This document shows positions 1 to 6,025 of a stretch of DNA of 10,166 bases, in pieces. The translations under genes were made by a program, and so were the position numbers. Under the pieces are notes generated by a model. The model was not told where the DNA came from and made no database searches. It saw nothing but the letters and a program-made list of their open reading frames with translations. The DNA lies in contig JAFYUD010000039.1 in the NCBI GenBank assembly GCA_017549665.1, positions 1-10,166 on the forward strand, read 5' to 3'. This DNA is from Clostridia bacterium (GTDB taxonomy: Bacteria > Bacillota_A > Clostridia > Oscillospirales > Acutalibacteraceae). Every line of letters begins with the position of its first letter. Position 1 is the first letter of the stretch.

Positions 1-611
1 ATCATGCAGACCTTTCATTTCTTGATTGTAACGACGGAACATTTTTTATCGCAAAAGAGATGTCTGATTACAGTGAAGTAATTGAAAATCTCGGTTATGG
101 TGTCAGGATTCTGAATGAGAATCTCGGTGACAGATATCCCTCTGACGTACTGCTTAATTGTGTTGTTATCGGTAAGCATCTTATCTGCAATGTTGACACT
201 GTCTCTTCTGATGTGTTACAATATTTCAGAGAAAAAGACATTGATATTATTAATGTTAATCAGGGGTATACAAAATGTTCGGTTATTCCGGTCAGTGATA
301 ATTCATTGATAACTGATGATGAATCCATTGCTGTCAGATGCAGAAATGCAGGACTTGATGTTCTTTTTGTTTCAAAGGGGAGTGTCAGACTTGACGGATT
401 TGATTACGGATTTATCGGAGGCACTGCAGGTAAATTAAACAGCTCGGAGATTGTTTTTAACGGTGACATCTGTACCCATGATGATGGTAATAAAATAGTT
501 GAGTTTCTGTCTTCATATGGTGTTGATGCCGTTTTATTGGCAGATGGTCAGCTTTATGATGTCGGAAGTATAATAGTCCTGAATCGGAGGAATTTGAATG
601 AAAAAGAGTAA
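1..611 (+). CDS. DUF6873-family (GME-fold) protein, 5' end outside window
   Basis: The reading frame is open from the first complete codon (position 3) to the TAA at 609-611, so the gene begins upstream of the window and the internal ATG at 60 is probably not its start. The visible part is about 202 residues. I recognise it from memory as the DUF6873 family, found mainly in Clostridia and assigned to the guanidine-modifying-enzyme (GME/pentein) fold. Recalled family-like segments are VNQGYTKCS, the later GLDVLFVSKGSVRLDGFDYG stretch followed by FIGGTAG, and a C-terminal DVGSIIVLN. Members are usually about 230-250 residues, so roughly 30-50 N-terminal residues are missing. The function is unknown; although the fold includes amidinotransferases and deiminases, I cannot assign a catalytic reaction here. 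The end overlaps the next small gene by 14 nt, which suggests translational coupling. Confidence 0.75.
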   Translation, partial: HADLSFLDCNDGTFFIAKEMSDYSEVIENLGYGVRILNENLGDRYPSDVLLNCVVIGKHLICNVDTVSSDVLQYFREKDIDIINVNQGYTKCSVIPVSDNSLITDDESIAVRCRNAGLDVLFVSKGSVRLDGFDYGFIGGTAGKLNSSEIVFNGDICTHDDGNKIVEFLSSYGVDAVLLADGQLYDVGSIIVLNRRNLNEKE

Positions 612-723
612 CGTTAAAAATCCTGCTTCAACCTTTCTTGCATTTGCAACGATTGCCGTTGTATGGCGTGCAGTGAAAAAGATGATAAAGAAGTATCATA
701 ACAAACAGGAAATTTACTATTAA
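598..723 (+). CDS. Small single-span membrane protein, 41 aa, overlapping the upstream gene
   Basis: ATG at 598 opens a 41-codon frame ending with TAA at 721-723. A strong ribosome binding site (GGAGG, 586-590) sits 7 nt before the ATG, inside the last codons of the upstream gene, and the frames overlap by 14 nt. The protein has a short basic start (MKKSNVKN), a hydrophobic stretch at about residues 9-23 (PASTFLAFATIAVVW), then a strongly basic tail (RAVKKMIKKYHNKQ). That pattern fits a small membrane protein with one short span or an amphipathic membrane-bound helix. A terminator follows directly after the stop, so this is the last gene of its transcript. I do not recognise a family. Support rests on the ribosome binding site, the position and the composition; homologs would confirm it. 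Confidence 0.62.
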   Translation: MKKSNVKNPASTFLAFATIAVVWRAVKKMIKKYHNKQEIYY

Positions 724-724
724 A

Positions 725-760
725 AAAGACTTGCAGAGTTTTCTGCAAGTCTTTCTTTTA
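725..760. terminator. Bidirectional intrinsic terminator
   Basis: A 12-bp perfect stem (725-736 with 743-754, AAAGACTTGCAG / CTGCAAGTCTTT) encloses a 6-nt loop. T-rich tracts follow on both strands: CTTTTA on the plus side and TTTTTTA on the minus side. It lies between the small membrane protein gene and the convergent phosphatase-family gene, whose stop codon is inside its plus-side tail, and probably ends both transcripts. Confidence 0.88.
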
Positions 761-1453
761 TTCTTCACTTTCTTCTTCGTAGTCGTACCACAGATAATCT
801 GCGCCGTCTGACATCCAGTCGTCCTCAAATTCTTCTCTGATTGTAAACGGGATTTCATCAATAACTTCAATTTTTCTCAGTCTTGACCATATTGAAGCAT
901 CGAGTCTGAGCATATAACCGCATCCTGAAGGACATCTCCAGTCTGTGAGAGGTGCTTCGGGCAGTCCGAATGCTGCAAGCCATGACATGATAATGCCACC
1001 GTGAGTTATAATAGCGCATTCTCTTGTGCCTGTTTTAAGGAGACCTTCAATGATTCTGATAAAACCGTTGCAGATTCTTGTGCTGAATTCACCGTTTGAT
1101 TCACCGAATGGTGGTCTCGCATCGTTTTCCCCCTTGAGCCATTCCCTGAAGAATTCGTTGTCATTAAGCTCGTCAGCTGTCATACCTTCAAATTCTCCGA
1201 AATTGCACTCCATAAGCTCATTCATAAGAATAGGGTCTTTGTCAGGATAAATGAGTTTTGCAGTTTCAGTGCATCTCTTCAGAGGTGATGAGAAAACAAC
1301 CTCTGTTTCAGGAAAATATCCGGTTGTTGCAAGGTCGATTACCTGCTTTCTTCCTTCCTCGCAAAGCTCTTCGTCTGTATGACCTATATATCTGCCTTCA
1401 AGGCTTCCTTTTGTCATTCCGTTTCTTATAAGGTAGATTTTGTATGTTTTCAT
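758..1453 (-). CDS. Histidine phosphatase superfamily protein with RNG in place of RHG
   Basis: The 231-residue protein has the phosphoglycerate-mutase-like layout: LIRNGMT at residues 8-14, GRYIGHTDEELCEEG at 20-34, SSPLKRCTETA at 55-65, ECNFGEFEG at 82-90 and ITHGG at 149-153. In active members the N-terminal motif is RHG, whose histidine is phosphorylated during catalysis. Here the codon is AAC, giving R10-N11-G12. The other expected residues remain: R10, R60, E82 and H151. The protein may therefore be an inactive binding or regulatory version, or may work differently. After about residue 200 there is an acidic, tryptophan-containing tail (EEFEDDWMSDG...YLWYDYEEESEE). The start is supported by AAAGGA about 8 nt upstream. 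The gene is divergent from the XRE regulator, which may control it; the substrate is unknown. Confidence 0.87.
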   Translation of the reverse strand: MKTYKIYLIRNGMTKGSLEGRYIGHTDEELCEEGRKQVIDLATTGYFPETEVVFSSPLKRCTETAKLIYPDKDPILMNELMECNFGEFEGMTADELNDNEFFREWLKGENDARPPFGESNGEFSTRICNGFIRIIEGLLKTGTRECAIITHGGIIMSWLAAFGLPEAPLTDWRCPSGCGYMLRLDASIWSRLRKIEVIDEIPFTIREEFEDDWMSDGADYLWYDYEEESEE

Positions 1454-1464
1454 GGTGTTTATCC

Positions 1465-1493
1465 TTTACAAATTGATTTGTCTGTTGTACAAT
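1465..1493 (+). promoter_or_regulatory. Candidate promoter of the XRE regulator gene
   Basis: TTTACA (1465-1470), a 17-bp spacer and TACAAT (1488-1493) would start transcription near 1500 and leave a leader of about 25 nt carrying GGAG (1513-1516). A second possibility is TTGTAC (1485-1490), 16 bp, TATAAT (1507-1512). That one would start near 1519 and give an almost leaderless message lacking the ribosome binding site, so the first is preferred. The region is shared with the opposing promoter. Confidence 0.5.
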
Positions 1494-1526
1494 AATATAC
1501 ATCAAGTATAATGGAGTGTCAAGTAT
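1469..1526. repeat. Small inverted and direct repeats in the divergent promoter region (possible operators)
   Basis: Three short symmetric elements are visible: CAAAT-TG-ATTTG (1469-1480), the perfect 8-bp palindrome TTGTACAA (1485-1492), and a direct repeat TCAAGTAT at 1502-1509 and 1519-1526. They overlap the promoter boxes of both divergent genes. XRE regulators usually bind short dyads near their own promoter, so these are reasonable operator candidates. Elements this short in AT-rich DNA can also arise by chance. Confidence 0.35.
1494..1522 (-). promoter_or_regulatory. Sigma-A type promoter of the phosphatase-family gene
   Basis: Read on the minus strand there is a perfect TTGACA (-35, 1517-1522), a 17-bp spacer and TATATT (-10, 1494-1499). 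This would start transcription near 1487, about 34 nt before the ATG at 1453. The -35 box lies across the ribosome-binding region of the opposite XRE gene, so transcription of the two genes is likely to interfere. Confidence 0.72.
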
Positions 1527-2142
1527 GAGTGCAAATTTTGCATTGAGATTATCTGATCTTCGCAAAGAAAAGAATTTAAGTCAGAAGGAAGCTGCATCAT
1601 GTCTGGGAGTTTCACAGGCGTTGCTGTCGCATTATGAGAAGGGAATCCGTGAGTGCGGACTTGAATTTCTCAAGCGTGCCTGCGATTATTATGATGTCAC
1701 ATCAGATTATCTTCTCGGACTTACTGACAGCCGGAACGGTCTTAATGATATTTATGATATGGATATTCTTCCCACTGACTCTGAGCTTAAAATAAAAACA
1801 ATTCTCAGAGCGCTTGTTGATATGACAGAGCGTCTGAGTGCAGCAGGAGAGTCATCGACTGATAAGCTTCGTGACGAATTGCTTCTCTCTGTTTACCGTT
1901 TTGCATTGCTCAGTGTGAAGTACGGTGTTTCTGACAAAAATTGGTTTTTGCTTGATACCCGTGATGGTGATATCCTTGCTTCCCATGTGCTCGATAAAAT
2001 GTTTTCAGGAAAACGTCAGAATGAAAAATCAGCGCAGAGTGCATATGATGAAATGCCTGAATATCTTGAAACCGTAATCAGGCATTCTGAAGAATTGTTG
2101 CGAACAAGATATCTTAAAATGCTTGAGCCTGAAAATGAATAA
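1525..2142 (+). CDS. XRE-family helix-turn-helix transcriptional regulator
   Basis: The 205-residue protein begins with a Cro/C1-type helix-turn-helix at about residues 7-65: LRLSDLRKEKNLSQKEAA, then LGVSQALLSHYEKG with the recognition helix near 30-40, then LKRACDYYDVTSDYLLGL. The rest (about 80-205) is mostly helical and matches no ligand-binding or peptidase domain that I recognise; no HExxH motif is present. The ATG at 1525 is preferred over a GTG at 1516 because GGAG (1513-1516) is 8 nt before the ATG and would overlap the GTG. The gene is divergent from the phosphatase-family gene, with overlapping promoters, and likely regulates itself and perhaps that neighbour. It ends at a bidirectional terminator. 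Confidence 0.9.
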   Translation: MSANFALRLSDLRKEKNLSQKEAASCLGVSQALLSHYEKGIRECGLEFLKRACDYYDVTSDYLLGLTDSRNGLNDIYDMDILPTDSELKIKTILRALVDMTERLSAAGESSTDKLRDELLLSVYRFALLSVKYGVSDKNWFLLDTRDGDILASHVLDKMFSGKRQNEKSAQSAYDEMPEYLETVIRHSEELLRTRYLKMLEPENE

Positions 2143-2145
2143 AGA

Positions 2146-2180
2146 AAAGAGAGAGTGTTTGACACTCTCTCTTAATTATT
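2146..2180. terminator. Bidirectional intrinsic terminator
   Basis: A 12-bp stem (2147-2158 with 2162-2173, core AGAGAGAGTGT / ACACTCTCTCT) has a 3-nt TTG loop. On the minus strand it is followed by a T-rich tract (CTTTTCTTTATT), and on the plus strand by a weaker TAATTATTATT tract. It sits between the convergent XRE and lipoprotein genes and serves both. Confidence 0.85.
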
Positions 2181-3108
2181 ATTCAGAAACTTCTTCTGTT
2201 GCCATGGGTTCCCATGTTGCATTGCCGATCCAATCGAATTCGTAGTACTTTCTGTCAGTGAATCTGAACTGTACCTGAACATCGCCGTACTGAGCAAATG
2301 AACCTGCGCAAGTCATGTCTGCCGCTACATCACAGATAACCTTGATTTCGAGAGACATGATTCTGCCTGTGCAGCTGTATGTGCCGTCACCGTTGTTTGC
2401 TACTTCAACAGTAAGGTTGATAGTGCTGTATGTATTGTTCTCTTCGTCAGCAATGTATTCAACAGCATAATCCTTGACATTTGCATATGCCTTGCTCTGC
2501 TCGTTGATAGCGCTGAGAACAGCAGCCTTATCTCTTGTGCCGAATACGTTATTAACTGTATTTACATCACCTGCAAGAGTGATTGCGATGTTCATCTTGC
2601 TGCCGTCAACATTGCAATCTGCCTTGATGACATCTTCAGCAGTGAGCTGAGTAGTACCGTCATAAGGATAGAATAATGTTGAAACAGGAGTAGCCATATC
2701 GCCGAATGCAATTACTGCAGAGTCTGTTTTGATACCGCCGAGCATTCTGTCTTTGATAGCCTTTGCAGACTTGTTGAGTGTTGCAAGTGCATCACTTTCA
2801 GTTGCTTCGCCGTTATTGTCAAGAGCGAGAAGCTTGATATTATCAACACTGAATGATTCGTTGAGATTGATACCGGGTTTGTTTGTTTCATCAAACATAT
2901 CAGCTTTCTGAAGCTTTGTGAGAATGTCATTGTAGAAAGCAATGATTTCTGCTTCAGAAACAGGAACATCATCAGTTACGGGTACTGTTGCTGCAACAAA
3001 TTCTGTAGACTCTTCTTCTTCACCTGTCATAGCAGAACATGAAGCGAATGAGATCATCATTGCCACGCAAAGTACAATTGCTGTTAAAAATGTAATTCTT
3101 TTTTTCAT
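2179..3108 (-). CDS. Predicted lipoprotein of unknown function
   Basis: The start is placed at the ATG at 3108 (MKKRITF...) rather than an in-frame ATG at 3141, because a GAAAGGGG ribosome binding site lies about 10 nt upstream and a signal peptide begins there. Length is 309 residues. Residues 1-23 form a type II signal peptide ending in the lipobox FASC, with the lipidated cysteine at C24. An acidic spacer (about 30-50) follows. A helical part (about 52-125) and a beta-rich part (about 130-295) then end in VQFRFTDRKYYEFDW. No catalytic motif was found. The ordering of elements resembles the anchored protein at 8860-9711, notably NESFSVDNI against IESFEANI and the closing aromatic strand YYEFDW against VWKFNW. 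It probably sits on the outer face of the membrane. It has its own promoter and could also be reached by read-through from the M28 gene. Confidence 0.82.
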   Translation of the reverse strand: MKKRITFLTAIVLCVAMMISFASCSAMTGEEEESTEFVAATVPVTDDVPVSEAEIIAFYNDILTKLQKADMFDETNKPGINLNESFSVDNIKLLALDNNGEATESDALATLNKSAKAIKDRMLGGIKTDSAVIAFGDMATPVSTLFYPYDGTTQLTAEDVIKADCNVDGSKMNIAITLAGDVNTVNNVFGTRDKAAVLSAINEQSKAYANVKDYAVEYIADEENNTYSTINLTVEVANNGDGTYSCTGRIMSLEIKVICDVAADMTCAGSFAQYGDVQVQFRFTDRKYYEFDWIGNATWEPMATEEVSE

Positions 3109-3161
3109 AAAGGTATTACCCCTTTCCGGAATTGTGAACATTAAATATAATTAACATTGTA

Positions 3162-3190
3162 ATTATAACATACATTGTCTGATTTTACAA
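3162..3190 (-). promoter_or_regulatory. Promoter of the lipoprotein gene
   Basis: On the minus strand TTGTAA (3185-3190), a 17-bp spacer and TATAAT (3162-3167) predict a start near 3155 and a leader of about 47 nt. The 90-bp gap to the M28 gene holds no terminator hairpin, so this promoter may add to read-through from upstream. Confidence 0.7.
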
Positions 3191-3198
3191 TAGGAAAA

Positions 3199-4443
3199 TC
3201 AATAATTATCACAAAGACCTTTTTCGTCAAAAATGTAGGTAGCTTCGATTGCGATTTCAATACCTTTTTCAATTGTCTTGAGATCGATAATGTCTGCTTT
3301 GTCATCACGTGTGTGATAATACTTGGGAGGTCCGGGATTCATTGCAGCGAGTGATACGCTGGGTACGCCTGCCTGAGTCATAGCAGCGGCATCAGATGCG
3401 CCTGCAAAGATAACTGAATATTTCATGTCGATACCTGCATTCATAGCAGCCTTCTTGAGAAGCTTGCAGCATCTGTCGTCATGCTTTGTAAGACCTGACA
3501 TATCTCTGTTGTAAATGAACATATCGTCATAATCCTTGAAAGTATCAAGAGCTACGAACATTGTTTCAACTTCTTTGAGTTCCTTTTCGTGCATCTTTGC
3601 GTATGCTCTTGCACCTCTGACACCTGCTTCTTCACTACCTGAGAGCATAGCAACAACTTCAGTGTTTTCAAATCTTACATTGTTGTCGTCAAGGAATTTA
3701 AGAACAGCTGCACTTGCAAGACAGCCTGTAAGATTGTCGTTTGCACCGTCAACACAGATGTTGTAGTTAACAGCAAAGAAAAGCATGATGTATGCAGGAA
3801 TAAATGCAAGGGCTACCCATGAGAACCAGTCGATGGAAGCGACTGAAGGAGCAAATGCGCCGCCTGTTGCGATGCTTACGATGCTGAATATTGTGACCCA
3901 GCCAAGACCGACAGCAGGGTAGATGTATGAAACATACATAAGGGGAGCGCCGCCGATATGAGTATATCTCCACTCATAAGATGAGTCAGCGTGACCTGCG
4001 AAAATAATTCTGCGCTTTACTTCACCTGTGGGCTTTCTGATAAGCATTGTGTTGTGTGATGTAGCTTTTTTGAAGAATACATCGATGAATTCTTTGTAGA
4101 AAAGAAATTCGCCTGCAAGACAAGCAATTGAAACAATTGCAAGTACAAGAGAAACAGCAGCCATATTGAATAAAAGGAATATGGTAGCAAGTGCAAGACA
4201 TACACCGTCGATTCTTTCCCAACCGAAAAATGCTTTGGGAGCTACTGTAAATGCTTCTGTCTGTACTTCGTCAGCAGCCTTGCCGACTTTTTCAGCAATG
4301 AACTTTTCAGCTTCAAGCTCCTGTTCACTTCCTGAAGGGCGGGGGCCGATATCTTTACATACTTTTTTGATTACCCAAGCTGCGAAATTAGCACTTTCGC
4401 GAAGTTTGGATTTGTACTGGGGACCGCAATCCTGTGGTTTCAT
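3199..4443 (-). CDS. Membrane-embedded M28-family zinc metallopeptidase
   Basis: The 414-residue protein has the family start DIGPRPSGSEQELEAEKFI (31-49) and a full set of likely two-zinc ligands: H151 (AGHADS), bridging D236 (GANDN), E272 with the general-base candidate E271 (SGSEEAG), D300 (ALDTF) and H377 (YYHTRDD). M28 enzymes are aminopeptidases or carboxypeptidases. There is no signal peptide. Instead there are two hydrophobic hairpins, at about 79-116 before the first ligand and 172-228 between H151 and D236, giving roughly four membrane spans. The catalytic pieces would then lie on the same face of the membrane; which face cannot be read from the sequence. GGAGGA about 8 nt upstream fixes the start. 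It diverges from the D-Ala-D-Ala carboxypeptidase gene. The peptide substrate is unknown. Confidence 0.9.
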   Translation of the reverse strand: MKPQDCGPQYKSKLRESANFAAWVIKKVCKDIGPRPSGSEQELEAEKFIAEKVGKAADEVQTEAFTVAPKAFFGWERIDGVCLALATIFLLFNMAAVSLVLAIVSIACLAGEFLFYKEFIDVFFKKATSHNTMLIRKPTGEVKRRIIFAGHADSSYEWRYTHIGGAPLMYVSYIYPAVGLGWVTIFSIVSIATGGAFAPSVASIDWFSWVALAFIPAYIMLFFAVNYNICVDGANDNLTGCLASAAVLKFLDDNNVRFENTEVVAMLSGSEEAGVRGARAYAKMHEKELKEVETMFVALDTFKDYDDMFIYNRDMSGLTKHDDRCCKLLKKAAMNAGIDMKYSVIFAGASDAAAMTQAGVPSVSLAAMNPGPPKYYHTRDDKADIIDLKTIEKGIEIAIEATYIFDEKGLCDNY

Positions 4444-4475
4444 TTATTACATCCTCCGATATTTAAATTTCTTTA

Positions 4476-4504
4476 ATAATAACATAAAAATATACAAATG
4501 TCGA
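4476..4504 (-). promoter_or_regulatory. Candidate promoter of the M28 peptidase gene
   Basis: On the minus strand TCGACA (4499-4504), a 17-bp spacer and TATTAT (4476-4481) would start transcription near 4469, giving a leader of about 25 nt that carries the GGAGGA site. The remainder of the 179-bp divergent gap (4444-4622) is AT-rich and shows no gene. Confidence 0.55.
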
Positions 4505-4562
4505 GTGTGAATCCCTATAAAAAGATATTGAATATATTGTGCAAATTTACTATAGTTTTAAA

Positions 4563-4591
4563 TTGACTTTTTAATTAACAAAGTATATAAT
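4563..4591 (+). promoter_or_regulatory. Promoter of the D-Ala-D-Ala carboxypeptidase gene
   Basis: TTGACT (4563-4568), a 17-bp spacer and TATAAT (4586-4591) predict a start near 4598 and a leader of about 25 nt to the ATG at 4623. Confidence 0.75.
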
Positions 4592-4622
4592 TATATAGAT
4601 ATGAATGCAAAGGATGAAAAAT

Positions 4623-5531
4623 ATGTCTACTCTCGAAAGAAAAGATAACGGAAAAAAGAATAATAAAGCCCTTGCTATAGTTGGCGTCATAATTGCACTT
4701 GAAGTGCTGTTTATTGCAGTTTATTTCCTCACTACTCTTATTTACAAGAATGTCACAAAGGATAAACCTGAAACAGAATCAGGTGTCGAAACAACAGTGT
4801 CTGATGCAGCAGAAGCCACAACCGGTTTTCTTGCAGAAACCACAACAAACAATATGGTTACAACTACTCTTGCTGATGCAGAGACAACCACTGCAGCTGA
4901 AACAACTACAAAGAAAGAATCTTCAGGCGGCATACCGAATGCCGTAACAATTGCATTCCCTTCAGACGATGCCTCATGGAAGCTTATTTGTCTTAACAGG
5001 TCAAGATGTGTTGATTCAACTTCAGAGTCTAAAATTTCATTGTCATACGTGGCAGGCTCCTCCGAGCAGATGGATTCAAGAGCTGCCGCAGCATATGAAA
5101 GAATGTATGATGCCGCAGCTGCAGAAGGAATTTATCTTACTCCCTGCTCAGGTTACAGAAGCTACTCAACACAGAAGAGACTCTATTATGAGTTTGTAAA
5201 TGAGTATCTTGCTGACGGATATTCTGAAGAGGAAGCTCATAACCTCACATCAAAAAGAAGAAATCCTCCCGGAAGCTCAGAGCATAATATCGGAATCTGC
5301 ATGGATATTATCTGCGCTTCATCCAGTGCTAATTTCCAGAATACAAAAGCATATGCATGGCTTGATGCAAATGCTCAGGATTACGGCTTCATTCTTCGTT
5401 ATCCCGAGGATAAGGTAAACATTACAGGCGTTAAATTTGAGCCCTGGCACTGGCGTTATGTAGGTGTAGAAAATGCTGCTGCTATCAAAAACAGCGGTTT
5501 ATGCCTTGAAGAATATCTTGGTCTTGTATAA
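4623..5531 (+). CDS. VanY-type D-Ala-D-Ala carboxypeptidase (M15B), membrane-anchored
   Basis: The ATG at 4623 is chosen because AAAGGA (4609-4614) is 8 nt upstream; in-frame ATGs at 4605 and 4614 lack such a site. The protein is 302 residues: a basic N-terminus, one membrane helix (about 16-40), a Thr-rich stalk (about 50-97 with repeated ETTT), then the M15B domain (about 105-300). Diagnostic motifs are CSGYRSYSTQ (175-184), SSEHNIGICMD (218-228) and EPWHWRYVG (273-281). Zinc ligands are H221, D228 and H276, with E273 the likely catalytic base. Enzymes of this family remove the terminal D-Ala from peptidoglycan stem pentapeptides outside the cell. VanY is also an accessory of vancomycin resistance, but no van ligase, dehydrogenase or two-component genes are nearby, so general wall trimming is more likely. 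No terminator hairpin follows before the rpsF promoter. Confidence 0.9.
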   Translation: MSTLERKDNGKKNNKALAIVGVIIALEVLFIAVYFLTTLIYKNVTKDKPETESGVETTVSDAAEATTGFLAETTTNNMVTTTLADAETTTAAETTTKKESSGGIPNAVTIAFPSDDASWKLICLNRSRCVDSTSESKISLSYVAGSSEQMDSRAAAAYERMYDAAAAEGIYLTPCSGYRSYSTQKRLYYEFVNEYLADGYSEEEAHNLTSKRRNPPGSSEHNIGICMDIICASSSANFQNTKAYAWLDANAQDYGFILRYPEDKVNITGVKFEPWHWRYVGVENAAAIKNSGLCLEEYLGLV

Positions 5532-5554
5532 AATGACAAAATATTCATTTCTGC

Positions 5555-5583
5555 TTGACAATTATATTATGTTCTGATATAAT
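5555..5583 (+). promoter_or_regulatory. Consensus promoter of the rpsF-ssb-rpsR operon
   Basis: A perfect match to the sigma-A consensus: TTGACA (5555-5560), exactly 17 bp, TATAAT (5578-5583). The predicted start is near 5590, giving a leader of about 72 nt. This is the strongest promoter in the window, as expected for ribosomal protein genes. Confidence 0.9.
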
Positions 5584-5590
5584 TCTAAAT

Positions 5591-5644
5591 TGCTGTAATA
5601 AATAAACAGCATCCTTGCTCCCGGATGCAAGGGGGCCAATGTCC
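5591..5644 (+). promoter_or_regulatory. Structured rpsF leader, candidate S6:S18 autoregulatory RNA
   Basis: Immediately after the predicted transcription start, TGCTGT (5591-5596) can pair with ACAGCA (5606-5611). Next, CCTTGC (5613-5618) can pair with GCAAGG (5627-5632), leaving an 8-nt loop containing CCGG (5621-5624). An alternative stem GCATCC (5609-5614) with GGATGC (5623-5628) excludes both. A G-run and GGCCAATGTCC follow just before the ribosome binding site. A leader motif bound by the S6:S18 complex, including an exposed CCG, is described for rpsF operons in many bacteria. This leader has the right position and a suitable CCG hairpin, but the match was made by eye and not with a covariance model. 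Confidence 0.58.
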
Positions 5645-5661
5645 AAAAGGAGGTGCAACAA

Positions 5662-6003
5662 ATGTCAAAGGTAAACTACGAGGCAGTCGTAATTTTCTCT
5701 GTAAAGAACGGTGATGATTGTTCCGCTCTTGTTGAGAAGTTTAAGGCTCTTATCGAAGCTAACGGAACTCTTGACTCTGTTGAGGAATGGGGCAAAAGAA
5801 AGCTCGCATATCCCATCAACTACGAGAACGAAGGTTACTACGTACTCTACACATTCGAGTCTGAGCCCGAATTCCCCGCTGAGTTCGAGCGTATCATCAA
5901 CATCACTGATGATGCAGTACGTGTTCTCATCGTAAAGGTCGAGAATAAGGCAGAGGCAGCTAAGGCTGAAACTGCAGAAACAGCTGAAGAAGCTGCTGAA
6001 TAA
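5662..6003 (+). CDS. rpsF: 30S ribosomal protein S6
   Basis: The start is the ATG at 5662, 8 nt after AGGAGG; the in-frame GTG at 5653 overlaps that site. The 113-residue protein has the S6 ferredoxin-like fold, with a typical YEAVVIFSV first strand (6-14), the conserved WGKRKLAYPI (43-52), the following YYVLYTF strand and a final VRVLIVKVE strand. After about residue 96 comes an Ala/Glu-rich tail common in S6 proteins. S6 pairs with S18 on the platform of the 30S subunit, and in many bacteria the pair represses this operon through its leader. It is the first gene of rpsF-ssb-rpsR. Codon use is richer in C-ending codons than the neighbours, as expected for high expression. Confidence 0.97.
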   Translation: MSKVNYEAVVIFSVKNGDDCSALVEKFKALIEANGTLDSVEEWGKRKLAYPINYENEGYYVLYTFESEPEFPAEFERIINITDDAVRVLIVKVENKAEAAKAETAETAEEAAE

Positions 6004-6025
6004 TTTTTTTTGGAAGGTGTCGCAA

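Noticed and set aside
3109..3141. Upstream ATG (3141) as start of the lipoprotein
   Set aside because: It would put 11 residues before the MKKR signal peptide start and would ignore the good ribosome binding site before 3108.
4166..4510. 114-codon plus-strand frame opposite the 5' part of the M28 gene
   Set aside because: Antisense shadow of a conserved gene; no ribosome binding site and no recognisable domain.
4623..5531. Part of a vancomycin resistance cluster
   Set aside because: The VanY-type domain is common in general wall metabolism, and no vanHAX or VanRS-like gene is in the neighbourhood visible here.
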